64,000 nucleotides of DNA, taken from positions 1,674,001 through 1,738,000 of the forward strand of contig NZ_CP029192.1 in NCBI RefSeq assembly GCF_008642315.1. Reading direction: 5' to 3'. Every line of letters begins with the position of its first letter. Positions within the stretch are counted from its first letter, which is position 1. The stretch is from Streptomyces venezuelae (lineage in GTDB: Bacteria; Actinomycetota; Actinomycetes; Streptomycetales; Streptomycetaceae). Of this stretch, positions 33,735 to 41,439 are shown one piece after another. Under the pieces are notes generated by a model. The model was not told the origin of the DNA. It saw only the letters and a program-made list of their open reading frames with translations, and made no database searches. The position numbers and the translations under genes are program-made.

Positions 33735-34649
33735 TCAACCGAGATGGGTCGACCAGTCCTGCTGGGCCGCGGGCTTCCCGTGCAGATCGGGGACGCGCTT
33801 CAGCCAGGCGGGCCGGCCCTTCTCGGTGGCGGCTGCGCGCCGTGCGTCGGCGGCTGCGAGTTCGTCGCGGGAGGGGAAGCACGTGGGCAGCCAGACCGCC
33901 GAGGCGCGGGCACGCGCCAGGAGGTGCTCGACGTACGCCTCGCGGACCGCGTCAGGCGAGTCGAAGCCCGGCTCGTCGGCGAGCCACGCGCCGGGGACGA
34001 GGGCGACGATCTCGCGGAGGGCCTCCTCGGTGACGAGGGGCGCCAGGTCGGCGTCGGCGGCGGCCATGTCCGGGCCGTACGACCCGAGGGCGTGGTGCCG
34101 GAAGTCGTACTCCTTGTCCGGGGCGGAGGCGCCCCAGCGGTGGTGGAAGACGAGCGCGGCACCGTGGTCGATGAGCCACAGCTTCGGCTCGTGCACGCCG
34201 AACGTGGGCCAGATCATCAGGTTCGAACTGTGCACCGTGCGGTCGACGTTCGCGGTGAGGGCGTCGAGCCAGACGACTTTGCCGGCCTCCAGCGGGTCGA
34301 CGTCGATGGCCTCCGGTGTGAAGTCCGCGGCGCCCGGCAGCAGGTCCATCCCGAGGTTGAGCCCGGCACTCGCGTGCAGCAGGTCCTGGACCTCCTGGTG
34401 CGGTTCGTCGGCGCCGACCGCCGGGTCGAAGTGGACCAGGACGAGCTCGGGGAAGCGCAGCCCGAGGCGGCGCGCGAGCTCGCCGACGATGATCTCGGCG
34501 ACGAGCGCCTTGCGGCCCTGGGCGGATCCGGTGAATTTGACGACGTACGTCCCCAGGTCGTCGGCCTCGACGACACCGGGCACGGACCCGCCGGTCCGCA
34601 GCGGATTCACATACCGGACAGCAGTCACTTCACGCAGCACACCGGCCAC
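33735..34649 (-). CDS. HipA-like (HipA_2) kinase-fold protein
   Basis: 304-aa protein resembling the short HipA-related group: an N-terminal sheet with YVVKFTGSAQGRKALVAEII (putative nucleotide-binding Lys), VVWLDALTANVDRTVHSSNL (catalytic-loop-like D..N.DR), and WLIDHGAALVFHH (DHG in the place of the metal-binding DxD/DFG). It lacks an HipB partner, so a classic toxin-antitoxin role is doubtful. GTG 34649 is the track start; a GTG at 34640 is an alternative. It converges on the fasciclin gene with 24 nt between stops. Confidence 0.75.
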   Translation of the reverse strand: MAGVLREVTAVRYVNPLRTGGSVPGVVEADDLGTYVVKFTGSAQGRKALVAEIIVGELARRLGLRFPELVLVHFDPAVGADEPHQEVQDLLHASAGLNLGMDLLPGAADFTPEAIDVDPLEAGKVVWLDALTANVDRTVHSSNLMIWPTFGVHEPKLWLIDHGAALVFHHRWGASAPDKEYDFRHHALGSYGPDMAAADADLAPLVTEEALREIVALVPGAWLADEPGFDSPDAVREAYVEHLLARARASAVWLPTCFPSRDELAAADARRAAATEKGRPAWLKRVPDLHGKPAAQQDWSTHLG

Positions 34650-34677
34650 TGTATGCCGGGGGCCGGTGCGGGCACGA

Positions 34678-35937
34678 TCAGGTTTTGCCGAGGACCGCGT
34701 TCATCTCCTGCTCGATGATCTCCTGGAACGGGGCGTCGTCGTGATTGCCGAGGACGACGCCGACCCACCCGCTGTCCGGGTAGATGTTCCAGCTGGCGAG
34801 GCTGCCGGGGTTGACGCCCGCGCGGCCGTTGAGCCACTGACCGTCGATCAGGCTCACCGGCATCATGTATGTCGTGAAGGCCGCGTCGGCGGGGGTGGTC
34901 CGGTGCGCCCGGAGGCCGCCGCCTCCCTGCGGGGCGAGGGGGATCTTCGCGGCGGTGAGGAGTTCGGCGTAGGGCCGGTCGAGTACCGTGCCGTCGCCGA
35001 GCGCGTGCGCGAAGCGGACCAGGTCGGGTGCGGTGGCGAAGCCGCCGTCCCCGGGGAAGTCGATGTAGCTGCGGGCCGGGTTCTTGCCCAGCTGGAGCGG
35101 GTCCGGGCTGCCCTTGTCCAGGTTGCGGACGGCGTCCACGCGGCTGCCGTCGGCCTGGCGCATGTACGAGTGCGCGATGTGCGGGTCGGTGAGCCACTGC
35201 GGCCTGGTGAAGAACGCCGTGCCGGTCATGCCGCAGCGCTTGAAGATGTGCTCCTCCACGTAGTCCCAGTACGTCATGCCGGTCACCGCCTCCACGATCA
35301 GCGCCGGGATGGCGACCTCGGCGCCCGCGTGGTCGGTGGGCGTGCCGGGCGGGCCGACCGGTTTCGCCTGCCGGGCCCACTTCTCGTAGAACTCCCGCAC
35401 CTCCTCCCTGCTCCGGAAGACGCGTTGCAGGTCCTCCTCCGGGGTGTCGAGCCCGGAGATGCCGGAGAGCAGGTGGTGGATGGTCACCTTGTCGGCGATC
35501 GACTCGGGGAATCCCGTCAGATGGGTGCCCACCGTGTCCGAGAGTCTCAGCCTTCCCCGCTGCGCCAGTTGCAGGACGGCCACCGCGCCGAACGGCTTGC
35601 CGGCCGATGAGAGGTTGAACGCGGTGCCCTCGTGGTTGCGGATCCCCTTCTCCTTGTCCGCCATTCCGTAGCTGCGGGACAGCACCGTCCGGCCCCGGTG
35701 CGACAGCAGCACGACGCCGGAGAACCTGTCCTCGGCGGCGAGCTTCGCCAGGTATCGGTCGTAGGCTCCGCCCGGTCGTGTGTCCCGGGGGATCGCTCGG
35801 GGACCGGTTGCCGCCGCAGCGGCGTGGGCGGTTCGGGCACCCGCTGACTGCGCGCCTCCCACCACCGCGAGCCCGCCCCATCCGCCCCATCCGAGCAACC
35901 GCCGCCGCCCCACGCCCCGTACGGAATCCGATCCCAT
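34678..35937 (-). CDS. Secreted beta-lactamase-fold serine hydrolase with degenerate second motif
   Basis: 419-aa protein. The N-terminus (GRRRLLGWGGWGGLAVVGG) looks like a Tat signal. The SxxK motif is present (FNLSSAGKPFGAVAV), but where class C-type members have Tyr-x-Asn (usually YSNxGY) this protein reads TPTDHAGAEVAIPALIVEAV, so both Tyr and Asn are missing. The rest follows the family (LLSGISGLDTP, FATAPDLVRFAHALGDG, WVGVVLGNHDD). It may be a non-hydrolytic or altered enzyme. ATG 35937 has AGGAGGGGG upstream. The gene precedes the HipA-like gene by 28 nt. Confidence 0.85.
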   Translation of the reverse strand: MGSDSVRGVGRRRLLGWGGWGGLAVVGGAQSAGARTAHAAAAATGPRAIPRDTRPGGAYDRYLAKLAAEDRFSGVVLLSHRGRTVLSRSYGMADKEKGIRNHEGTAFNLSSAGKPFGAVAVLQLAQRGRLRLSDTVGTHLTGFPESIADKVTIHHLLSGISGLDTPEEDLQRVFRSREEVREFYEKWARQAKPVGPPGTPTDHAGAEVAIPALIVEAVTGMTYWDYVEEHIFKRCGMTGTAFFTRPQWLTDPHIAHSYMRQADGSRVDAVRNLDKGSPDPLQLGKNPARSYIDFPGDGGFATAPDLVRFAHALGDGTVLDRPYAELLTAAKIPLAPQGGGGLRAHRTTPADAAFTTYMMPVSLIDGQWLNGRAGVNPGSLASWNIYPDSGWVGVVLGNHDDAPFQEIIEQEMNAVLGKT

Positions 35938-36107
35938 GTCACGCCCCCTCCTGGTCGACGGACCGGCCGTCCGACAGTGCGGGGGCGGTCCGTGGCTCCA
36001 CTCAAGCCGTGGCTCCACTCAAGTGGTGGGGGCGTTGCGGGGGCGTATGCGTTTTTCGATACGCCCGCGATACGTGGGCGTCCTGGGCGTCGCCCGGACG
36101 GCGGGCG

Positions 36108-36377
36108 TCAGGCGTTCAGCCGCTCCTCCAGGTGGACGGTCACCGTGTCTCCCTCCTCCTTGCCGATCGCCTTGCGCACCTCCGCCTTCACCGGCAGCTT
36201 GTGCGTGCCGTCTCCCAGAGCCATGAACGAGCTCCGGAACGGATGGCCGTCGATCGTGCCCCGGACCTTCACCAGGCCCCGGGTGCCGAAGAACTCGGCC
36301 GATTCGGGCCACACGACGTACGTCCAGCCGCCGACGGCCGGGCTCTTCCGCAGGGTCGCGGTGAACTGCTTGTCCAT
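36108..36377 (-). CDS. DUF1905 domain protein
   Basis: 89-aa single-domain protein ([72 protein letters not shown]). The small beta-barrel DUF1905 fold has no known catalytic role. The GTG at 36380 immediately before this ATG is an alternative start. It diverges from the MarR gene across about 125 nt. Confidence 0.82.
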   Translation of the reverse strand: MDKQFTATLRKSPAVGGWTYVVWPESAEFFGTRGLVKVRGTIDGHPFRSSFMALGDGTHKLPVKAEVRKAIGKEEGDTVTVHLEERLNA

Positions 36378-36504
36378 CACTGATACCGCCTGTCCATGAG
36401 GTACCCCGGTTCACGGGGTCTCGACGAAGGTATGACCGCCGCGAGCGCGGAAAGTCACCGCTCCCTCCGAAGGGCGTCCGCGGGCGGCTCTATAGGCTTC
36501 TCGC

Positions 36505-36969
36505 GTGGCGTCCATGAAAGATCCAGCACCTGACAGCAGCGCGGCGACGGACCTGGTCTCGTTCGCGGTGCAGTTGCGTCGCATGAACGGCGAGATCAAC
36601 CGGCTGGTGCACGCGTTCGCCGCGGGTCACGAGCTGCACGCCACCGATGTCCAGGCCCTGGGCGCCATCCTCGACTCACCGGAACCGATGACTCCGGGAC
36701 GGCTCAGGGCGCACCTGGGCCTGACGTCCGGCGCCGTGACGGCCTGTCTGGACCGGCTGGAGCGGGCCGGGCACATCCGGCGGTCGCGGGAGAGCCGGGA
36801 CCGCCGGGTCGTCCACCTGCACTACGAGGCGAGCGCCCGAGCCGCGGCGCGGGCCTTCTTCCAGCCGCTGGCGGTGGCCACCGAGAGTGCGCGCGGCCGT
36901 TTCAGCACCGAGGAACTGGCCGTCGTCATGCGTTTCCTGACCGCGCTCAACGAGGAACTGGCCGACTAG
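36505..36969 (+). CDS. MarR-family regulator
   Basis: 154-aa winged-helix protein: HELHATDVQALGAILDSPEP, RLRAHLGLTSGAVTACLDRL (recognition helix), ERAGHIRRSRESRDRRVVHL (wing). Start GTG 36505, with ATG 36514 as alternative. It precedes an MMPL transporter gene by about 100 nt on the same strand, a common regulator-exporter layout, and a TCAAT-C-ATTGA palindrome lies between them. Confidence 0.88.
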   Translation: MASMKDPAPDSSAATDLVSFAVQLRRMNGEINRLVHAFAAGHELHATDVQALGAILDSPEPMTPGRLRAHLGLTSGAVTACLDRLERAGHIRRSRESRDRRVVHLHYEASARAAARAFFQPLAVATESARGRFSTEELAVVMRFLTALNEELAD

Positions 36970-37018
36970 GAAGGACAGCCCGGGGCAGGTGTCTGATTCC
37001 GCCCGAACCCCATTTGAT

Positions 37019-37029
37019 TCAATCATTGA
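37019..37029 (+). promoter_or_regulatory. Small palindrome in front of the MMPL gene
   Basis: TCAAT-C-ATTGA, 44 nt before the transporter start, within an AT-rich patch with four TTGA words (37014-37054). Size and position fit a MarR-type operator. Confidence 0.4.
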
Positions 37030-37072
37030 GATTGTTTTTCGTTGAGGTACCTTGAGGTCTAGGAGCACCACC

Positions 37073-39163
37073 ATGCCCCCCACAGGTCCACGCCTCCCCC
37101 GCTGGCTCCTGCCCGTCGTCCTGCTCGTGGTCTGGCTGGGCGTCGGTGCCGCGCTGGGGCCCTACGCCGGGAAACTGGGCGAGGTCGCCACCAACGACCA
37201 GGCCGCCTTCCTGCCGCGGAACGCCGAATCGACGCGGGTCATCGACGCACAGCGCGCCTTCGACCAGGACGAGTCCGTGCCCGCGATCGTCGTGTGGACG
37301 GCCGACTCCGCCGCGCCGTCGGGCCGCCTGGAGGCGTCGCAGAAGGAGGCCGCCACCCGCGCGTTGCGCTCGCTCGACGGCTCGCCCGGGGTCGCGGGGC
37401 GCGTCTCGCCCGCACTGCCCGCCGAGGACGGCCGGGCCCTGCAAGGCGTCGTTCCGCTCCGGCCCGACCTGGGCGACCGGTTGCCCCAGGTCCTGGAGCG
37501 GATCGAGCAGCGCGCGGCGCAGGTGCCGGGCACGACCGTGGAGCTGGCGGGTCCCGCGGCCAGTCAGGCCGATCTGTCCGACGCCTTCGCGGGCATCGAC
37601 GGAATCCTGCTGGGCGTCGCCCTGGCCACCGTGCTGCTGATCCTGCTGCTCGTCTACCGCAGCGTGCTGCTCCCCTTCGTCATCATCGTCGGCGCCGTGT
37701 TCGCCCTGGGGCTTGCCTGCGCGATCGTCTACGCGCTCGCCGACCACGACGTGGTCCGCGTGGACGGGCAGGTGCAGGGCATCCTGTCGATCCTCGTCAT
37801 CGGCGCCGCGACGGACTACGCACTGCTGCTCACCGCCCGCTTCCGGGAGGAACTCACCCGTACCCGCGACAGGACGAAGGCCATGCGCGCGGCGCTGCGC
37901 CGTTCGTTCGGCCCGATCCTCGCCAGCGGCGCGACGGTCGCGCTCGGTCTGCTGGCGCTGCTGCTCAGCGATCTGACGAACAACCGCGCACTCGGCCCGG
38001 TCGGCGCGATCGGCATCGCGTGCGCCGTACTGAGCGCGCTGAGCTTCCTGCCCGCGGCGCTGCTGCTGCTGGGACGCGCCGCGTACTGGCCTGCCAAGCC
38101 CCGCACATCGCCGGACCCGTCGGGCGAGGGGAACGGGATCTGGGGGAAGGTCGCCGCCCTCGTGGACCGGGCGCCGCGCAAGGTCTGGGCGGGCACACTG
38201 GCCGCACTGTGCGTGTGCGCCGCGTTCGCCCCGACCCTCACCGCCAAGGGCGTCCCGCTGGACGAGATCTTCGTCGACGACGCGCCCTCCGTCGCCGCCC
38301 AGGAGACGCTGAGCCGCCACTTCCCCGGCGGCTCGGGCAACCCGGCCGTCGTGATCACCGACGCGGACCGCCTGGCCGCCGTCACCGCGGCGGCGAAGCG
38401 CACCGAGGGCGTGGCCGGCGCCTCCGCGGTGACCGCTTCCGGCCGTCCGGGAGACGGCGGGCCCCGCGTCGTCCAGGGGCGGGCGCGCATCGACGTCACG
38501 CTCGAGGACGCCGCGGACAGCGACGCCGCGAAGCGGGCCGTGGTGCGGCTGCGCGACGCGGTGCACCGTGCGGGCGGGTCCGGCAGCCTCGTCGGCGGCT
38601 ACACCGCTCAGCAGTACGACACCCAGCGGACGGCGGAGCACGACCGCACCCTCATCGTGCCGGTGGTCCTGGCCATCATCCTGGTGATCCTGGTCGGCCT
38701 GCTGCGGTCGCTCCTGCTGCCGCTGCTCCTGGTCGCCACGGTGGCCCTGAACTTCGTCGCGACCCTCGGGGTGTCCGCTCTCGTGTTCCAGCACGTGCTG
38801 GGCTTCAGCGGCACGGATTCCTCGGTGCCGCTGTACGGCTTCGTCTTCCTCGTCGCACTCGGCGTGGACTACAACATCTTCCTCATGTCCCGGGTCCGGG
38901 AGGAGTCCGCCCGCCACGGCACCCGGCAGGGTGTCCTGCGCGGGCTGACCGCGACGGGCGGCGTCATCACCTCCGCGGGCGTCGTCCTCGCGGCCACGTT
39001 CGCCGCCCTGGGCGTCATCCCGCTGGCCTTCCTGGTGCAGATCGCGTTCATCGTCGCGTTCGGCGTCCTGCTGGACACCCTGGTCGTACGGTCCCTGCTG
39101 GTACCGGCGCTGGTCCGCGACATCGGCCGGGCGGCGTGGTGGCCGTGGAAGGCGCGGCCCTAG
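37073..39163 (+). CDS. MMPL/RND-family transporter
   Basis: 696-aa polytopic protein. One N-terminal helix precedes a large extracytoplasmic domain (about 45-180). Two blocks of five to six helices follow at about 185-350 and 520-690, separated by a second external domain. Typical MMPL motifs are GAATDYALLLTARFREELTR in the first half and VALGVDYNIFLMSRVREESA in the second, each with the Asp-Tyr pair linked to proton transfer. Such proteins export lipids, drugs or siderophores. ATG 37073 follows AGGAG. Its stop overlaps that of the convergent hydrolase gene by 4 nt. Confidence 0.92.
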   Translation: MPPTGPRLPRWLLPVVLLVVWLGVGAALGPYAGKLGEVATNDQAAFLPRNAESTRVIDAQRAFDQDESVPAIVVWTADSAAPSGRLEASQKEAATRALRSLDGSPGVAGRVSPALPAEDGRALQGVVPLRPDLGDRLPQVLERIEQRAAQVPGTTVELAGPAASQADLSDAFAGIDGILLGVALATVLLILLLVYRSVLLPFVIIVGAVFALGLACAIVYALADHDVVRVDGQVQGILSILVIGAATDYALLLTARFREELTRTRDRTKAMRAALRRSFGPILASGATVALGLLALLLSDLTNNRALGPVGAIGIACAVLSALSFLPAALLLLGRAAYWPAKPRTSPDPSGEGNGIWGKVAALVDRAPRKVWAGTLAALCVCAAFAPTLTAKGVPLDEIFVDDAPSVAAQETLSRHFPGGSGNPAVVITDADRLAAVTAAAKRTEGVAGASAVTASGRPGDGGPRVVQGRARIDVTLEDAADSDAAKRAVVRLRDAVHRAGGSGSLVGGYTAQQYDTQRTAEHDRTLIVPVVLAIILVILVGLLRSLLLPLLLVATVALNFVATLGVSALVFQHVLGFSGTDSSVPLYGFVFLVALGVDYNIFLMSRVREESARHGTRQGVLRGLTATGGVITSAGVVLAATFAALGVIPLAFLVQIAFIVAFGVLLDTLVVRSLLVPALVRDIGRAAWWPWKARP

Positions 39164-39990
39164 ACGTGCAACGCCTTGCGGAGGTGTTCCGCGAACTCGG
39201 ACGGGTGGGTGGTCAGACCGATGTGTCCGCCGGGGAAGTGCCGGAGTTCCGTGCCGAGGCGTTCGGCGAGGAACGCCGCGGGGCGGTACGGGAGTTCACC
39301 GCGGGAGTCCTCGCCGCAGGCGAGTACGAGCCGGTCCGACAGGGTGTCGAGCCGGGCGATGTCGGGTGCGTAGGACATGAACGCGGGCACGATGCGCCGG
39401 ATGAAGTACGGCAGGCCGCCCAGGGTCTGCTCGGCCCGTTCCGCCGCCTGCGGCGGGAGTTCCGTCGGGGGCGCGGTCGTGTCGCCGTCCTCGCGCAGGC
39501 CCGCGGCGAACACGGCCATCGCCGGCATCAGCCCCTGGTCGCGGAGTGTCTCCTGGACCCGCGCGAGCAGCGCGCGGTGCGTCGCGGCGTCCGGGAGGAC
39601 CTCCACCACCGGTGGTTCGTGCACCACGACGCGGCGCACGCGGTCCGGGTGGGCCAGGAGCAGGTGCAGGGCGGCGATCGCTCCCGAGCTGGAGCCGAAC
39701 ACCAGGGCGGGCGCTTCCGGCGAGAGCAGGTCGAGCAGCCGGAGCGCGTCCTCGGCGTGCTCCTCCACCCGCTGCTCGGCCTCCGGGTCGTCCAGCGTGC
39801 TGCCGGCCATCCCTCGGGGGTCGTACGTGACCACCGTGCGGGAGTCGGCCAGGTCGGTCGCCACGGAGGCCAGGGAGGCCGCGCCGCCCGTTCCTCCCGG
39901 GATGAGCAGCAGGAGCGGACCCCGGCCCCGGACTTCGTAGTGCAGGGTCGCGCCGTTCACGCGCAGGGTTTTGACGGTGGGCTCGGTCAT
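39160..39990 (-). CDS. Alpha/beta hydrolase
   Basis: 276-aa protein of the canonical fold: LLLLIPGGTGGAASLASVAT (oxyanion strand), VVTYDPRGMAGST, nucleophile elbow VFGSSSGAIAALHL (middle Ser), Asp candidate in LVLACGEDSRGE, and catalytic His in HFPGGHIGLTTHPSEF. Substrate unknown. ATG 39990 overlaps the stop of the TetR gene (ATGA), so regulator and enzyme form one operon. Confidence 0.9.
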   Translation of the reverse strand: MTEPTVKTLRVNGATLHYEVRGRGPLLLLIPGGTGGAASLASVATDLADSRTVVTYDPRGMAGSTLDDPEAEQRVEEHAEDALRLLDLLSPEAPALVFGSSSGAIAALHLLLAHPDRVRRVVVHEPPVVEVLPDAATHRALLARVQETLRDQGLMPAMAVFAAGLREDGDTTAPPTELPPQAAERAEQTLGGLPYFIRRIVPAFMSYAPDIARLDTLSDRLVLACGEDSRGELPYRPAAFLAERLGTELRHFPGGHIGLTTHPSEFAEHLRKALHV

Positions 39991-40589
39991 GCCTTCTTTT
40001 CTCCCTTTTCCCTCTCGGACGAGGGCCAGTGTTCGAGGAGGGTGTGCAGGGCGTCGAGTGCGCGGTTCCAGGAGTCCTGTGCCGGGCGCTTGTGCGCGAA
40101 GCCGCCCGCCGCTTCCAGCGCGACGAACCCGTGGAAGGTGCTGCGCAGCAGGCGGACCGCGTCGGTCAGGTCGGGTTCGGCCAGGCCGTAGGCGCGCAGC
40201 ATGCCGTACGTCAGCTCGACCGCGCGCCGCGGGCCCGGCGCGTCCGCGGCCAGCGCGGGGTCGATCTCGATCGGGGTCTGCGTGGCCGTGTAGCGGCCGG
40301 GGTGCCGGCGGGCGTAGTCCCGCCAGGCGTCCGCGTACGCGAAGAGTGCGTCCTTGCCGGACCGGCCCGCCGTCGCCTCCGCGATGCGGATCGTCTTCTC
40401 GTCCGCCGCCAGGAGCGCGATGCGTCCCCGCAGGTCCTCCAGGCCGCGGACGTGCGCGTAGAGACTCGCGTCCTTCACGCCGAGCCGCCGCGCCACCTGG
40501 GACATGGTCAGCCGGTCGAGTCCGGCCTCGTCCGCCAGCTCGGCGCCGGCGATCGTCACGCGCTCCGCCGTCAGTCCGGCCCTCACCAT
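39987..40589 (-). CDS. TetR-family regulator with WHG-type C-terminal domain
   Basis: 200-aa repressor. The N-terminal HTH contains LTMSQVARRLGVKDASLYAHV. The C-terminal ligand domain (ALFAYADAWRDYARRHPGRY, ELTYGMLRAYGL, RLLRSTFHGFVALEAAGGFA) is the WHG type. ATG 40589 has GGAGGGG 9 nt upstream; a GTG at 40595 sits too close to that site. The preceding 43-bp palindrome is the likely autoregulatory operator. Confidence 0.9.
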   Translation of the reverse strand: MVRAGLTAERVTIAGAELADEAGLDRLTMSQVARRLGVKDASLYAHVRGLEDLRGRIALLAADEKTIRIAEATAGRSGKDALFAYADAWRDYARRHPGRYTATQTPIEIDPALAADAPGPRRAVELTYGMLRAYGLAEPDLTDAVRLLRSTFHGFVALEAAGGFAHKRPAQDSWNRALDALHTLLEHWPSSEREKGEKKA

Positions 40590-40604
40590 GGACACCCCTC
40601 CAGT

Positions 40605-40647
40605 CGTTCCTAGGGCCCTTAGGTTAAACCTAAGGGTCCTAGGAACG
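40605..40647 (-). promoter_or_regulatory. 43-bp near-perfect palindrome upstream of the TetR-hydrolase operon
   Basis: Arms of 21 nt (40605-40625 and 40627-40647) around one central base, pairing at 20 of 21 positions. The left arm contains TTCCTAGGGCCCTTAGGTT, the right arm AACCTAAGGGTCCTAGGAA. It starts 16 nt before the TetR start codon and ends 20 nt from the HxlR-SCP2 gene stop. Long enough for two TetR dimers. Confidence 0.8.
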
Positions 40648-40666
40648 TAACCGGATTTCCTTGGCG

Positions 40667-41332
40667 TCAGGCCTCGCGCAGGGCCTTCGCCAGGACGCTC
40701 TCGCCCGTGAGCTCGATCCGGCCTTCCCGTACGCCCTCGCCGAGTGCGAGTTCACCCCGGGCGACGGCCGCGCATGTCACGGCGTCCAGGACGATGCGGG
40801 CGTCGGGCTCCTCAGGCGCCTCCCCCTCGCCGTACGCCTCGACACCCCCTCCCGTCCGTACGTGGAACACGCCCTCGTCGAGCCGCACCTCAAGGACCCC
40901 TTCGGCGTCCAGCGCCGACAAGGCCTCCAGGAGCGGCAGCGCGAACCAGTGCGCCCGCACCGCGTCCGTGGGCCTGCGCTCCGCGAGAGCGGGGGCGCCC
41001 CAGGCGGCGAGGGCCCGGAGGACCGGGAGCAACTCGCGCCCCCTGTCCGTGAGTTCGTAGACGTACGCCGCCGCGGGCGGGGGCAGCTTGCGGCGGGTGC
41101 CGATGCCATGCTGCTCCATGTCCTTCAGGCGCGACGCCAGGACGTCCGTGCTGACGCCGGGCAGGTCGGCGTGCAGGTCGGTGTAGCGACGCGGGCCCGC
41201 GAGCAGCTCCCGGACGATCAGCAGGGTCCAGCGGTCGCCCACGGCGTCGAGGCCACGGGCTGCGGCGCAGTACTGGTCGTAGCTTCGGCGGGGCCGGGCG
41301 GTGGCGTTCGGCCGGGGCGGCTGAGGTGGCAT
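40667..41332 (-). CDS. HxlR-family regulator fused to an SCP2-like domain
   Basis: 221-aa protein. Residues about 15-105 are an HxlR winged helix (GDRWTLLIVRELLAGPRRYT, LPGVSTDVLASRLKDMEQHG, YELTDRGRELLPVLRAL). The C-terminal half resembles a sterol-carrier-protein-2/alkyl-sulfatase-like fold (DEGVFHVRTGGGVEAYGEGE, ARIVLDAVTCAAVARGELAL), probably a lipid or small-molecule sensor. ATG 41332 was preferred to 41425 because the promoter lies between. It diverges from the aminotransferase gene over paired operator-like sites. Confidence 0.87.
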   Translation of the reverse strand: MPPQPPRPNATARPRRSYDQYCAAARGLDAVGDRWTLLIVRELLAGPRRYTDLHADLPGVSTDVLASRLKDMEQHGIGTRRKLPPPAAAYVYELTDRGRELLPVLRALAAWGAPALAERRPTDAVRAHWFALPLLEALSALDAEGVLEVRLDEGVFHVRTGGGVEAYGEGEAPEEPDARIVLDAVTCAAVARGELALGEGVREGRIELTGESVLAKALREA

Positions 41333-41335
41333 GCG

Positions 41336-41389
41336 GCATAGTCTATGCAAGTTGTTGGACTTTCCAAGCGGGGACTTGGTAAAACCAAG
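41336..41389. promoter_or_regulatory. Divergent promoter with paired TTGG-N5-CCAA sites
   Basis: TTGGACTTTCCAA (41355-41367) and TTGGTAAAACCAA (41376-41388) share the form TTGG-N5-CCAA, with centres 21 bp apart (two helical turns). A third palindrome, GCATAGTCTATGC, lies at 41336-41348. On the minus strand TTGGAA and TAGACT, 16 nt apart, make a good promoter for the HxlR gene overlapping the first site. Confidence 0.6.
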
Positions 41390-41439
41390 CAACACCGAGT
41401 GGGACACGTCAGCGGCACACGTCATGGGAGGCGCAGCGC

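Noticed and set aside
33735..34649. HipBA toxin-antitoxin module
   Set aside because: Only a HipA-like fold is present; no small HipB-type DNA-binding gene precedes it, and the protein belongs to the shorter HipA_2-like group.
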